DNA from: Mycobacterium fragae | GTDB lineage: Bacteria > Actinomycetota > Actinomycetes > Mycobacteriales > Mycobacteriaceae | Assembly: GCF_002102185.1 (NCBI RefSeq) | Contig: NZ_LQOW01000004.1 | Span: 1-64,000, forward strand | DNA length: 64,000 bases | Direction: 5' to 3' | In this document: positions 26,001 to 35,000 of the stretch, one piece after another | Layout of the letters: every line of letters starts with the position of its first letter | Position numbering within the stretch: position 1 is the first letter of the stretch | Notes under the pieces: model-generated | Databases searched by the model: none | Told to the model about the DNA's origin: nothing | The model's input: only the letters and a program-made list of their open reading frames with translations | Program-made: the position numbers and the translations under genes

Positions 26001-26310
26001 GAATGCCATGGGTGAGAAAGGCTTTGAATCGGCCTGGACCGAGGGCGCTGCCCTCTCTATCGAGGAGGCGATCGCCTACGCGCAACGCGGCCATGGCGAG
26101 CGCAAACGGCCCGCGAGCGGCTGGGCATCTCTCACTCCCACCGAGCGCGACGTGGTAAAGCTGGTCAGCGAGGGTCTCGGCAATAACGACATCGCCACAC
26201 GGCTTTTCGTCTCACCGCGCACTGTGCAATCCCACCTCACCCACGTCTACGCCAAACTCGGCCTCACCTCGCGTGTGCAGCTTGCCCAAGAGGCCGCCCG
26301 CCAGGCGTAA
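22984..26310 (+). CDS. Cyclase-NB-ARC-TPR-LuxR regulator, paralogue 1
   Basis: A 1108-residue transcription regulator of the type seen in M. tuberculosis as Rv0386, Rv0890c, Rv1358 and Rv2488c. Order: class III cyclase-like domain (VTLLLADVEGSTRLWE to INRTARL, about 30-190), NB-ARC NTPase (Walker A GAGGVGKTRLAVEV near 240, LVVLDNCEHLLDA, LLATSREPIGVAGE, GMPLAIELAAARVRA), long TPR-like region, and a C-terminal LuxR/GerE helix-turn-helix (LTPTERDVVKLVSEGLGNND, then IATRLFVSPRTVQSHL). The cyclase keeps metal Asp but has Gln where the purine-specifying Lys belongs (EQGEGDS), as reported for Rv0386. Starts at 22984 and 22996 are both possible. There is no ribosome site. Confidence 0.93.
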   Translation: MLASMSEIDPRVDAPLVDWSELGVSGLLPTGTVTLLLADVEGSTRLWETQPEEMTAAFARLDHALSDLLAAHGGVRPVEQGEGDSFVVAFARASDAVASALELQLAPLAPIRLRIGVHTGEVQLRDEGNYIGPTINRTARLRDLAHGGQTVLSGTAEDLVVDALPADAWLTDLGTYELRGVARPERVVQLCHPDLRNDFPPLRTTKAVAAHNLPSQFTSFVGRGSQMAEVRKLLAQNRIVTLTGAGGVGKTRLAVEVASQLAAEYADGVWYVDLAAITDPGLVPVVVARALGLPDQPGRSTIDTLTRFIADRQMLVVLDNCEHLLDACAELVASLLGAAPGLTLLATSREPIGVAGEATWRVPSLSTADEAIELFADRARLAQPDFNLSDNNETLVAEICQRLDGMPLAIELAAARVRALSLAEILGSLHDRFRLLTGGARTAVRRQQTLRASVDWSHALLTEPERVLFRRLAAFMGGFDLEAAQAVAGDGDVERFQVLDLLTLLVDKSLVVAEHTSGATRYRLLETVRQYAQEKLLESGEANSARTRHRDHYTALAAPLDDPVGRDYDQRLEQAETEIDNLRAAFGWSTENSDTELALALASSLQPLWLARGRHREGLTWFDTALADDDAQHPGVAAAIRARALADRALLAVRMGTPESADQAQQALAIAREVGDPAALTGALIPCGYIAAFNDPEVARRYFAEAIDLARAAGDRWRLSQVLPWQAVAAIATGNPIATRAAAEEGRELAEAIGDRFDLRACRWCLGVAQMLQGDLAGASAQLTELVGEAKAAHDVLVEASALGTQGCLLAYQGDPGAARAVADAAGEAASECGDIHKGLACRALAEAALAAGDIAVALDAIAVWPHLSALAQTAGIRYRFRAEAALAGGDLLEARQAADEAVTTATGGTYLSHALTTRARVAIAQGDSEHAWRDAHDALACAADVEAYLLIPDILECLAVLAGEVESHREAARLLGAAHAIRQRMGTMRYKVWNASYEASVAALRNAMGEKGFESAWTEGAALSIEEAIAYAQRGHGERKRPASGWASLTPTERDVVKLVSEGLGNNDIATRLFVSPRTVQSHLTHVYAKLGLTSRVQLAQEAARQA

Positions 26311-26332
26311 ACGCTACGACGAGGGCAGGCTG

Positions 26333-26770
26333 TCAGTTCAATAGCGACTCGGGTGTTTCCCACCGCAGGCCGTCGAATCGTCCGAAATCGCTGTCGTAAC
26401 TGACTATTCGTGCGCGGTGCTCAATCGCCAAAGCAGCCAGGTGGGCGTCGTTGACGAGATTTCCTCCGGCACCGACCTGAGACAGCAGCCGGGACAGCAA
26501 GTCGCCGTGGCGCGGGGTCGGCGTAACGATGACCGAGCCCGGTGCGTTACACCAGTCGAGCACTTGAGCCATCGCCGCGTCGCTGCTCAGCGGTGACGGA
26601 AACAATCCGTGCCGAGTCGTCAATCGGACAAATGCGAGCAGGGGCACCCAGGCGAGGCCGACGGTGTCGCCGCCGGACAGCGCACCGTCAAGCCAGCGGC
26701 GCGAGGTCTCGTGGTGGTCTGCGGCGGTGTTGACGGCGTAGAGCAGGACATTGGCGTCGACGATCCTCAT
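26333..26770 (-). CDS. vapC: VapC-type PIN-domain toxin
   Basis: A 145-residue PIN-domain ribonuclease, the toxin of a type II pair. The first acidic residue is in MRIVDANVLLYAVN, and the C-terminal acidic cluster is in NLVNDAHLAALAIEH and VSYDSDFGRF, giving the metal site that cuts RNA. The central motif LAFVRLTTRHGLF is typical of one VapC subgroup, although the usual mid-domain Glu is not evident. The start overlaps the antitoxin gene by 4 bases. It converges with the first cyclase-LuxR gene 22 bases away. The RNA target is unknown. Confidence 0.9.
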   Translation of the reverse strand: MRIVDANVLLYAVNTAADHHETSRRWLDGALSGGDTVGLAWVPLLAFVRLTTRHGLFPSPLSSDAAMAQVLDWCNAPGSVIVTPTPRHGDLLSRLLSQVGAGGNLVNDAHLAALAIEHRARIVSYDSDFGRFDGLRWETPESLLN

Positions 26771-27021
26771 GCGCGGCGGCGCTGTCGGCGGATCAGCTCT
26801 TCGTCTTCGAGTTCGCCGGCGATCTGCAGGGCTCGGTCCAGGTTGACCGACGGCACACCCAAGTCAGCTGTACGAGTTTCGAAAACCGCGGGAGCCGGTC
26901 GGCGCTGCGCACCTTGCCGGATGGCGTCATTGAGCGCCTGCTTGAACGATATCTGTCGCTCGCGCATCAACCGCCTGATGACGACGAGCGTGTCATCGTC
27001 CAACGTCACCGTGGTCCGCAT
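26767..27021 (-). CDS. vapB: VapB-type ribbon-helix-helix antitoxin
   Basis: An 84-residue antitoxin. The N-terminus MRTTVTLDDDTLVVIRRLMR is a ribbon-helix-helix DNA-binding fold, and the C-terminal ALQIAGELEDEELIRRQRRR is the segment expected to wrap VapC. It overlaps vapC by 4 bases. A 39-base palindrome starts 3 bases upstream of the ATG, so the VapBC complex very likely represses its own promoter. A TATGCT within that palindrome could be the -10 of a leaderless transcript. Confidence 0.9.
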   Translation of the reverse strand: MRTTVTLDDDTLVVIRRLMRERQISFKQALNDAIRQGAQRRPAPAVFETRTADLGVPSVNLDRALQIAGELEDEELIRRQRRRA

Positions 27022-27023
27022 TT

Positions 27024-27062
27024 TGACAGCATAGCATCAAACAGACTGATGCGATGCTGTCA
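27024..27062. promoter_or_regulatory. VapB operator: 16-bp inverted repeat
   Basis: TGACAGCATAGCATCA (27024-27039) and TGATGCGATGCTGTCA (27047-27062) are inverted copies with one mismatch around a 7-base spacer. The position immediately before the vapB start and over the likely -10 fits an autoregulatory operator bound by two RHH dimers. Confidence 0.85.
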
Positions 27063-27157
27063 GCACATGACGGCGTTGTCGACGAGCAGAGAACGCCCTT
27101 ATCGGTACTTGATAACATGATTCTCATGAACCAACGTGGCCTGCCCGCGGTGATGCC

Positions 27158-28456
27158 ATGACAGAGACATCTGTACTGGACAGTGACACCGGCCTGCCGC
27201 CGCATGTACAGGGCGCCGCCGACCCTCGGTTCAAGTGCGCCGTTCGTACCTTCGCCGGCCTGTTTCCTGGTCCGCGTTTCGGCGGAGGCGCCCTTTCGGT
27301 CTACGTCGACGGTGAACCTGTCGTCGACGTCTGGACCGGCTGGTCGGATCGCCACGGTGAAGAGCCGTGGACAGCCGACACCGGCGCGATGGTCTTCTCC
27401 GCAAGCAAGGGGGTCGCCGCAACGGTCCTGCATAGGCTCGTCGACCGCGGCCTGCTGTCCTATGACGCGCCGGTCGCACAGTATTGGCCGGAGTTCGGCG
27501 CTAACGGCAAGGCCGCCATCACCGTCCGCGACATGCTGCGGCACCGAGCCGGATTGTCGCACCTGAAGGGTGTCAGCAAGGACGAGCTGCTAGATCACCG
27601 TTTGATGGAAGAGCGGATTGCGGCTGCACCCGTCGATCGGCTGGCCGGGCGGGCGGCCTACCACGCCTTCACATATGGCTGGCTCGCTTCGGGTCTGGCT
27701 CGGGCGATAACGGGTATGGGCATGCGCGAATTGTTCCGGAGCGAAGTCGCGCACCCGCTCAACACCGACGGCCTGCATCTTGGGCGCCCGCCAAAGGACG
27801 CACCGACCAAAGTTGCGCAGATCATGTATCCGCAAAGCAGACGGGCCAACCCGTTGATCGACCACCTCGCGCCGAGGTTCGCCGAGCTGCCGGTGGCCGG
27901 TGGATTGGGTGCAATGTACGTGCCGGGCATCACCTCTCTCGTGCAGGGCGACATCCCATTTCTTGACAGTGAGATACCGTCGGTCAATGCCGTGGTGACC
28001 GCGCGCGGGCTGGCCAAGATGTACGGTGCTCTCGCCAACGATGGCCGTATCGACGGAAAGCAGTTCCTGTCAACGGAATTGGCAGGCGGCCTTCTGGGCA
28101 AGCTGAGTTTGCGGCCCGACATGAACCTGGTGTTCCCGATGTCGTTCCACCTCGGTTACCACGGATCACCGATACCCGGGGCGTTGCGGGGATTCGGCCA
28201 CGCCGGTCTGGGCGGGACGATCGGGTGGGCTGATCCCGTCACCAACAGCTCGTTTGCCTTCGTGCACAATCGGCTTGTTACACCGATCGTGATCGATCAG
28301 ATCCTTTTTGTGCCACTGATTCTGCCCGTGCGGCGCGCCATAGCGGCCGCACACACGCGAGGCTTCCAGGCGGTACCGCAGTTAGGTGCGCCCTACCCAG
28401 AACCGGCCCGCCAAGCAGGGCCGACCACCAAACCGACAGCGGCAGAGCGGAGTTGA
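27158..28456 (+). CDS. LipE-like serine esterase (class C beta-lactamase fold), paralogue 1
   Basis: A 432-residue serine hydrolase of the beta-lactamase/esterase family that includes mycobacterial LipD and LipE. The nucleophile motif SxxK is SASK in AMVFSASKGVAATV, the Tyr motif is in HAFTYGWLASGLA, and the third motif is HAGLGGTIGWADP in place of KTG. Such proteins hydrolyse short- to medium-chain esters or lipids. No signal peptide is seen. It is strongly similar along its length to the gene at 30710-31999. A 13-base palindrome CATGATTCTCATG (27116-27128) lies about 30 bases upstream and might be a regulator site. The ATG at 27158 aligns with the paralogue's start. Confidence 0.88.
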   Translation: MTETSVLDSDTGLPPHVQGAADPRFKCAVRTFAGLFPGPRFGGGALSVYVDGEPVVDVWTGWSDRHGEEPWTADTGAMVFSASKGVAATVLHRLVDRGLLSYDAPVAQYWPEFGANGKAAITVRDMLRHRAGLSHLKGVSKDELLDHRLMEERIAAAPVDRLAGRAAYHAFTYGWLASGLARAITGMGMRELFRSEVAHPLNTDGLHLGRPPKDAPTKVAQIMYPQSRRANPLIDHLAPRFAELPVAGGLGAMYVPGITSLVQGDIPFLDSEIPSVNAVVTARGLAKMYGALANDGRIDGKQFLSTELAGGLLGKLSLRPDMNLVFPMSFHLGYHGSPIPGALRGFGHAGLGGTIGWADPVTNSSFAFVHNRLVTPIVIDQILFVPLILPVRRAIAAAHTRGFQAVPQLGAPYPEPARQAGPTTKPTAAERS

Positions 28457-28467
28457 CCGGCGCACGC

Positions 28468-29322
28468 CTAAGTCGGTTCGTCCAACAACCGTAGAGGATG
28501 CAGGCCGTCGACCGCCCCAACGAACGGCGGATGGATGCTGTAGCCGAGCATGCGGCGAATGTCGTCGGAGACCTCCCGGGCGATCTCGCGGGAGATCGAT
28601 AGCGTGAACGCCTCCATCGGCCGCAGCCACGGTTGGCAGTATTGGGCGGTGACAGCAAGCCGGTCGCGCGCAGTCGTGTTCGCACCGCCGCCATGCCACA
28701 GAGTTCCGACGAAGAACACGCACGAGCCGGCGGGCATCACGACGGGCAACAAGGGATCATTTGGCCCCGGCCGACGCTTGCCCCAGCGGTGGCTGCCGGG
28801 GTAGAGCACCGTGGCGCCGTTGTCTGCGGTGAAGTCGTCGATCGCCCAGATCGTCGCTGCCGCCAGCGGCGCCCGCGGCCGCGGAATCGGGTAGAACCCG
28901 TCGTCATGATGAGCCAGCTGCGCGGACTCGCCCGGCTGAATATTGATGGCTTGCAACGCCGAAAGCAGATAGTTGGGCATCAGCAGCCGATCCAGCACCG
29001 CCAGCACCCGCGGATGATCAACCAATCGGTCGCACACCCGTGTCCGACTCAGCACGCTGTAGATGCGCTGGGTGCGTTTGCCCTCGAACGAGTTACGGCC
29101 GGTATGCCCGAGCCAGGGCCGCACCACGTCATTGATCTCCCGGCACTCTTCGGCGCTTAGCAGGCTCTCCCAGATGACGTAGCCCTCGCGGTCAAGGGCC
29201 GCCCAGTCGGCGTCGACAATCGCTGGGTCGACCGAGCTGCCGCTGCTTGATGTCCACTTGTACCGCTGCGCCAGATCGGTCCGCAGATCCTCCAGCGTGG
29301 TGACTGACTCGTCGTCGGCCAT
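28468..29322 (-). CDS. Phytanoyl-CoA dioxygenase (PhyH) family protein
   Basis: A 284-residue Fe(II)/2-oxoglutarate dioxygenase. The metal triad is visible as HHDDGF (His-x-Asp) and the distal His in GTLWHGGGANTTARDRLAV, with the following Arg placed to hold 2-oxoglutarate. Other family blocks are DREGYVIWESLLSAEE and NGATVLYPGSHRWG. Members hydroxylate lipids, CoA esters or small natural products. The substrate here is unknown. It converges on LipE-like paralogue 1 with 11 bases between stops. The ATG at 29322 is preferred over a GTG three codons upstream. Confidence 0.88.
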   Translation of the reverse strand: MADDESVTTLEDLRTDLAQRYKWTSSSGSSVDPAIVDADWAALDREGYVIWESLLSAEECREINDVVRPWLGHTGRNSFEGKRTQRIYSVLSRTRVCDRLVDHPRVLAVLDRLLMPNYLLSALQAINIQPGESAQLAHHDDGFYPIPRPRAPLAAATIWAIDDFTADNGATVLYPGSHRWGKRRPGPNDPLLPVVMPAGSCVFFVGTLWHGGGANTTARDRLAVTAQYCQPWLRPMEAFTLSISREIAREVSDDIRRMLGYSIHPPFVGAVDGLHPLRLLDEPT

Positions 29323-29350
29323 GATCACCACACTAAGCCAGCAGCAGCGG

Positions 29351-30016
29351 TCAGGACAGCTCGAAGTGCTGGTAGTCGATGGGATTCATCCAGTAGCCAC
29401 CCCAACCCCAGCCGCGATCCGTGAACACGCGTACCGCGGCGTCGCCGTCGTGCAGCAGTCCGGGGTCGGTGCGGCCGCGGTCCAGGTATGCCGAGGCGTT
29501 CTTCGGCTGGAATTCGCCCGTGCTGTCGATGGAGGGGTTGAGGAGCGGGTTGAGGTCGATAGCCCGACCGTAGGAATGTTGGGACGGTCGGTTGGTTCCC
29601 GGAAGATCTCGGCAGTTGAACGCCGACGTGTTGTTGTCCTCCATCGATAACTCGTCAGCAGCGCCCGGATAGTGATCGACTGCCCGGATCTTGCTGATCG
29701 GATAGCGCAGCCGGTAAAGCTGCTCGAAGATCGTAATGACCTGTGCCGCCACGTCTTTGTGCACGATCAGCTCACCCCGGTGCGTCTGGCCGTCGAAACC
29801 GATGTGGTTGACGTCGACGCGCCGTAGCTGCTCGGGCTCGACCGGGCAGCCCGGTCGCCAGCTGGCGCCGAGTTCGGCGGCCGTGATCGGGTGAACGGTC
29901 GGTGCTGGCGTGCTCGTGGATGGCGACGTCGGTGTGATCACAGGACGCGGAGGGGTTGCGGAGCACGCCAGGAGAAGGGCACCGGCCATTGCCGGCAGGA
30001 CGGTGAGTCTGCGCAA
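29351..30016 (-). CDS. M15-family peptidase lipoprotein
   Basis: A 221-residue exported lipoprotein with lipobox LLLACS after a short signal peptide and a Pro/Thr-rich linker. The catalytic region carries SQHSYGRAIDLNP (SxHxxGxAxD, two zinc ligands) and YQHFELS (third zinc ligand), the signature of M15 D-Ala-D-Ala or L-Ala-D-Glu peptidases that trim peptidoglycan stems. The terminal HFE lies only a few residues from the C-terminus, as in the VanY/CwlK-like group. It follows the cutinase gene by 4 bases on the same strand, so the two form an envelope-directed operon. Confidence 0.9.
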   Translation of the reverse strand: MRRLTVLPAMAGALLLACSATPPRPVITPTSPSTSTPAPTVHPITAAELGASWRPGCPVEPEQLRRVDVNHIGFDGQTHRGELIVHKDVAAQVITIFEQLYRLRYPISKIRAVDHYPGAADELSMEDNNTSAFNCRDLPGTNRPSQHSYGRAIDLNPLLNPSIDSTGEFQPKNASAYLDRGRTDPGLLHDGDAAVRVFTDRGWGWGGYWMNPIDYQHFELS

Positions 30017-30020
30017 ATAA

Positions 30021-30653
30021 CTAGAGTCGGCTCGCCGCGAATGCCGCGGCTTGGTTGGTCATCCCGGGAACATATGCGACGTGCGCGGCCCCGTTCCTGC
30101 CTTCGGAGCAAATCGGGTCGCCGGGAACGCACATATCGATCGTCTTGGCACGATACAGCGGACTGATCGCGGGCAATCGGCCGCCTCCCAGCATCCTCGC
30201 GAATGAACTCTCCGGGTTGCCGAAGACTGCGACCGCTGCGACGTGATCGGCGACCTGAGGCGGCAAGTCGTCGGTGGTCATATCGATCACGCCCGCGCCC
30301 TGCGAATATCCACCAAGCACCATTCTGGTGTTGGGGCAGTTCGCGGCCATGGATTGGACATGAGCACGCGCGTCACCGGCACCGGCGATCGAGCTACTGA
30401 CGAAAGCGTCGGTGGCCGGGTAGTTGACCGGGTAGACCCCGACGGACCGCCCGCCAACCTGCGACCTGAGCGAATCGATGAATGCCTGGCCGACCCCGCC
30501 CACACCGGGGGGCTCGTTGGTGCCACGAGCGAACACCACCTCCACGTCGGGACAGGCAGCAGAAGCGGAGGGAATGGCTATGGGCGAGCCGAGCAGCGTC
30601 CACGTCATCACCACCGCACCTGTGAGGATGCGAGCGATGTTGCGCGTACTCAT
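30021..30653 (-). CDS. Secreted cutinase-family esterase
   Basis: A 210-residue precursor. A Sec signal ends at PSASA before ACPDVEVVFARGTNEPPG. The catalytic triad is Ser117 in GGYSQGA, Asp179 in PGDPICSEG and His191 in AAHVAYVPG, and Cys34/106 and Cys175/182 give the two family disulfides. Mycobacterial cutinase-like proteins (Culp/Cut) are lipases, esterases or phospholipases rather than true cutinases. It is first in an operon with the M15 peptidase. It is divergent from LipE-like paralogue 2, with 56 bases between starts, so two lipid hydrolases share a promoter region. Confidence 0.93.
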   Translation of the reverse strand: MSTRNIARILTGAVVMTWTLLGSPIAIPSASAACPDVEVVFARGTNEPPGVGGVGQAFIDSLRSQVGGRSVGVYPVNYPATDAFVSSSIAGAGDARAHVQSMAANCPNTRMVLGGYSQGAGVIDMTTDDLPPQVADHVAAVAVFGNPESSFARMLGGGRLPAISPLYRAKTIDMCVPGDPICSEGRNGAAHVAYVPGMTNQAAAFAASRL

Positions 30654-30685
30654 CTCTAGATATTGCCATTAACGTGGGAAAACGC

Positions 30686-30700
30686 GCTATAGGTAATAGC
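30686..30700. promoter_or_regulatory. Small dyad in the cutinase/LipE-like divergent promoter
   Basis: GCTATAGGTAATAGC has 5-base perfect arms (GCTAT/ATAGC). It lies 9 bases upstream of the GTG of LipE-like paralogue 2. It may be an operator or simply the -10 region (TATAGGTAAT). Weak evidence. Confidence 0.35.
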
Positions 30701-30709
30701 ATCCTTTCA

Positions 30710-31999
30710 GTGACCCAACAGGCACTTCTCGGAGCCGACAGCGGTCTCCCACGCGGCGTCCGCGGCGCCGCCGACCCGCGCTTCGCAAACGTGATCCGGT
30801 TGTTCGCCCGGCTGTTTCCCGGGCGCCGGTTCGGTGGCGGAGCCCTGTCGGTGTACATCGAGGGCCGGCCCGTCGTCGATGTCTGGACTGGATGGTCGGA
30901 CCGGGCCGGCGAGGCACCGTGGACGCCCGACACGGGTGCCATGGTGTTCTCCGCCACCAAGGGTGTCGCATCGACGGTGATACACCGGCTTGTCGACCGG
31001 GGACTGCTGTCGTACGAGGCGCCCGTCGCCGAGTATTGGCCGGAATTCGGCGCCAACGGCAAGGCCGACATCACCGTCCACGACGTGCTGCGGCATCGAT
31101 CCGGACTGTCGCATCTCAAGGGCGTCAGCAAGGCGGAGTTGATGGATCACCTCCTGATGGAGGAGCGGCTGGCCGCCGCACCGGTCGACCACCTGCGGGG
31201 CGCCCCCGCCTATCACGCGCTGACCTATGGTTGGCTGCTGTCGGGCCTGGCCCGGTCGGTGACGGGTATGGGCATGCGCGAGCTGATTCGCACCGAGGTG
31301 GCCCAGCCGCTCAACACGGACGGACTGCATCTGGGCCGGCCTCCTGCCGGTGCGCCGACCAAGGTGGCGCAGATCCTTGCCCCGCAAAGCAACCGACCCA
31401 ATCCGGTGTTCAACTTCGTCGCCCCGAGGGTGGCTGGGCTACCGTTCTCAGGCGCACTGGGTGCAATGTACTTCCCTGGAATCAAATCCTTTGTGCAGGG
31501 CGACATTCCGTTTCTGGACGGTGAGATCCCGGCCGCCAACGGCGTGGTCACCGGTCGTGGGCTGGCCAAAATGTACGCCGCGCTGGCCAACGGCGGCCAG
31601 ATCGACGGAACACAGTTCCTGTCGTCGGAGCTCGTGGAGGGCTTGACGGGCAGACCGAGGGTGCTGCCCGACCTGAACATCGTGGTGCCGATGCCGTTTC
31701 ACCTCGGCTATCACGAATCGCCGGTTCCCGGCCTGCTCAGGGGGTTCGGCCACATGGGTCTGGGCGGAACCCTCGGATGGGCCGATCCCCAGACCGCCAG
31801 CGCGTTCGGCTTCGTACACAACCGGCTGCTGACGCCGATGGTGTTCGACATGGCGTCGTTCGCGGGCTTAGCTCGTCCGCTGCGCAATGCGATCGATGCC
31901 GCCCGCCATGCCGGTCCCCTCGAAGTGCCGCAGTTCGGCGCGACCTATGGAAAACAGCGACGCCCGGTCACGGGCAAGGTGGTCTCGGGTCGGCGGTAG
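30710..31999 (+). CDS. LipE-like serine esterase (class C beta-lactamase fold), paralogue 2
   Basis: A 429-residue paralogue of the gene at 27158-28456, nearly collinear with it (RGAADPRFANVIRLFARLFP against QGAADPRFKCAVRTFAGLFP). It keeps SATK in MVFSATKGVASTV, the Tyr motif HALTYGWLLSGLA and the final HMGLGGTLGWADP. The GTG at 30710 is chosen because it aligns residue for residue with the start of paralogue 1 (VTQQALLGADSGLP against MTETSVLDSDTGLP); a GTG at 30674 would add 12 unmatched residues. It is followed 74 bases later by the second cyclase-LuxR gene on the same strand. Confidence 0.88.
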   Translation: MTQQALLGADSGLPRGVRGAADPRFANVIRLFARLFPGRRFGGGALSVYIEGRPVVDVWTGWSDRAGEAPWTPDTGAMVFSATKGVASTVIHRLVDRGLLSYEAPVAEYWPEFGANGKADITVHDVLRHRSGLSHLKGVSKAELMDHLLMEERLAAAPVDHLRGAPAYHALTYGWLLSGLARSVTGMGMRELIRTEVAQPLNTDGLHLGRPPAGAPTKVAQILAPQSNRPNPVFNFVAPRVAGLPFSGALGAMYFPGIKSFVQGDIPFLDGEIPAANGVVTGRGLAKMYAALANGGQIDGTQFLSSELVEGLTGRPRVLPDLNIVVPMPFHLGYHESPVPGLLRGFGHMGLGGTLGWADPQTASAFGFVHNRLLTPMVFDMASFAGLARPLRNAIDAARHAGPLEVPQFGATYGKQRRPVTGKVVSGRR

Positions 32000-32030
32000 C
32001 TGTTCGGAATCTCCGCGTGGGGGCTTGCCG

Positions 32031-32090
32031 CTCTACGCGTTTCTGCTGATGTTTTGTGCCTTGTAGTCGCCGCATGCTGGCTAGCATGAG
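32031..32090 (+). promoter_or_regulatory. Duplicated upstream region with palindrome over the start, copy 2
   Basis: Counterpart of 22941-23000, identical at 53 of 60 positions. The dyad CATGCT (32073-32078) / AGCATG (32083-32088) is fully conserved and again spans two in-frame ATG codons. Conservation includes the non-coding part (CTCTACGCGTTT, CTGATGTTTTG). Confidence 0.65.
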
Positions 32091-35000
32091 CGAAACTGAC
32101 TGGAGCGAGCTGGACGTGAGCGAGCTGTTGCCGACGGGTACAGTGACGCTGCTGTTGGCAGACGTCGAGGGTTCCACGCGGCTGTGGGAGACTCAACCCG
32201 TCGAGATGACCGCTGCCATTGCGCGTTTCAACCAAGTTGTGTCGGACCTCGTTGCGGCCCATAGTGGTGTGCGCCCGGTGGAGCAGGGCGAGGGCGACAG
32301 TTTCGTGGCCGCGTTCGCCCGGGCTTCCGATGCGGTGGCCTGTGCGCTCGAATTGCAGCGCGCGCCCTTGGCCCCGATTCGGCTGCGGATCGGCATTCAT
32401 ACCGGCGAGATTCAGCTGCGCGATGAAGGCAACTACGCCGGGCCGACAATCAACCGCACCGCGCGACTGCGCGATCTTGCCCATGGCGGGCAGACCGTGC
32501 TGTCGGGCGCGACGGAGCAGATGGTGGTCGATCGACTACCCGACGGTGCGTGGCTGACCGACCTGGGCACCCACCCGCTGCGCGATCTGCCGCGCCCGGA
32601 ACGCGTCGTGCAGCTGTGCCACCCCGATGTGATCAACGAGTTCCCGCCTCTGCGAGTACCCAAAGTGGTTGTCGCCCAGCGGCTTCCGGCACAGCTCACT
32701 AGTTTCGTTGGGCGCGAAGCCGAGATGCGTGAGGTGGCGGAGCTGCTGGCCGAGAACCGGCTGGTGACGCTGACCGGCGCCGGCGGCGTCGGCAAAACCC
32801 GCCTGGCGGTCCAGCTGGCGACACAGATGGCCGGCGAATTCGCCGACGGTGTGTGGTACGTGGATCTGGCGCCGATCACCGATCCCGACGTTGTGCCGAC
32901 CGCCGTGGCCCGCGCGTTGGGGTTACCCGATCAACCCGGCTGCTCCACGATGGACACCGTCACCCGATTCGTCGCCGACCGCCACATGCTAGTGGTGTTG
33001 GACAACTGCGAGCATCTGCTGGATGCGAGCGCGTCGCTGGTCGTAGCTCTACTGGGCGCAGGTGAGAAGTTGACGCTCTTGGCGACCAGTCGGGAGACGA
33101 TCGGGGTTGCCGGTGAGATGGGCTGGCGGGTGCCGTCGCTGTCGCTGACCGACGAAGCCGTCGAGCTATTCACCGATCGGGCTCGCCATGTTCGGCCCGG
33201 TTTCGCCGTGACCGACGAGAACATCGCGGTGCTGACCGACATCTGCCAGCGGCTGGATGGTTTGCCGTTGGCGATCGAGCTCGCCGCGGCGCGGGTGCGC
33301 GCCCTATCACTGACCGAGATCGCTGACACCTTGCACGACCGCTTCCGGCTGCTCACCGGTGGTTCGCGCAGCGCGGTGCGCCGTCAACAGACGCTGCGCG
33401 CCTCGGTGGATTGGTCGCATGCGCTGCTGACCCAGTCCGAACGGGTGCTGTTCCGTCGGCTGGCGGCGTTCATGGGTGGATTTGACCTCGACGCCGCACA
33501 GGCAGTCGCCGGATCCGGCGACGTGGAGCGCTACCAGGTGCTCGATCAGCTCACCCTGCTCGTGGACAAATCGCTGGTGGTGGCCGACGACAGCCGGGAC
33601 CGAACCCGTTACCGCTTGCTGGAGACGGTGCGCCAGTACGCGCTGGAAAAGCTCGGTGAGTCCGGTGAGGCCGATGCCGTGCGATCGCGTCACCGCGATT
33701 ACTACACGTCGATGGCGGCGGCGGTCGACGCACCGGCCGGCAGCGATTACGAGCAACACGTCGACCGGGCCGAATTGGAATTCGACAATCTGCGGGCCGC
33801 GTTTGACTGGAGCCGTGAAAACTCCGATATCGAGCTCGCGTTGACCCTGGCGTCGTCGCTGCAGCCGCTGTGGTTCGCGCGAGGCCGCGTGCACGAGGGC
33901 TTCGCGTGGTGCGACGCGGTCGTCACCGATGAGGTTGCACAGGACCCTGACCTGCCGGCAGCGATTGTCGCCCGAGCGTTATCCGACAAAGCGATGCTTG
34001 ACTCCGCCGCCCGCGGCACCCCGAACGTTAATCAGGCGCACCAAGCTCTGGCGCTTGCGCGTGACATCGGCGACGCAGGCGTGCTGGTGAGAGCGCTCGT
34101 CGCCTACGGCCTGACCGCCGCCCACAACGCCGAGCTGGCAGGGCAGTACTTCGCCGAAGCGACCGAACTCGCCCGCCGCTCCGACGACAAATGGAGGCTC
34201 GCTCAAATCCTGGGCTGGCAGGCGCACGTGGCATTGCTCTTCGGTGACCCCATCGCTGCGCGCGTGGCCGCCGAGGAAGGACGCGATATTGCCGCCGCAA
34301 TCGGTGACGCGTTCAACTCGCGCCACTGCCGGACGTGCCTCGGTCTGGCACAGATGCTGGAGAGCGATATCGCAGGGGCGCTCACGCAATTCCGCGCGGT
34401 GGCCGCCGAGGCCACGGCCGCCCATGACGGGATCCTCGCGGCGGGAAACCTGGCGCACCAGGCCAGCGCATTGGCCTGGCGGGGCGACGGGGAGGCGGCC
34501 ATGGCGGCGGCCGAAGCCGGCCTCGGTTCCGGGACTGAATTCGGCCCCTTCGTCTCAGGCATTTGCTACATGGCGTTGGCAGCAGCGGCCCTGTCAGCCG
34601 GCGATGTCGGGACCGCGCTGGAGGCGAGCGCGGCGGCCTGGGAGCATGGGGGCGCCCTGCCGGGCTATGCCTCACTCCAGCGGCCCATCGTTGCGCAGGC
34701 CATCTTGGCGAGTGGGGATCTGGTCGCCGCCCGCCGCTGGGCCGACGAGGCGGTCGAGAAGGCGACGAGCTGGACGGTTGTGATGTCGTCACTGGTCACC
34801 CGTGCCCGTGTGGCGATGGCGCAAGGCGAGCTAGAGCAGGCTCAGCGCGACGTCCACGAGGCGTTGGCGAATCTGCCCGAAGGCTTTCCCTACGTGGGCA
34901 TTGCCGACACTCTCGAATGCACGGCCATCCCGGCCGAGCGCTGTGGCAGCCACCGGGAAGCTGCCCGACTTTTTGGTGCGGCAGCCGCAATCCGCGAGCG

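Noticed and set aside
26333..31999. Duplicated region taken as a transposon or genomic island
   Set aside because: No transposase, integrase, terminal inverted repeat or attachment site was found, and base composition is close to the flanks.
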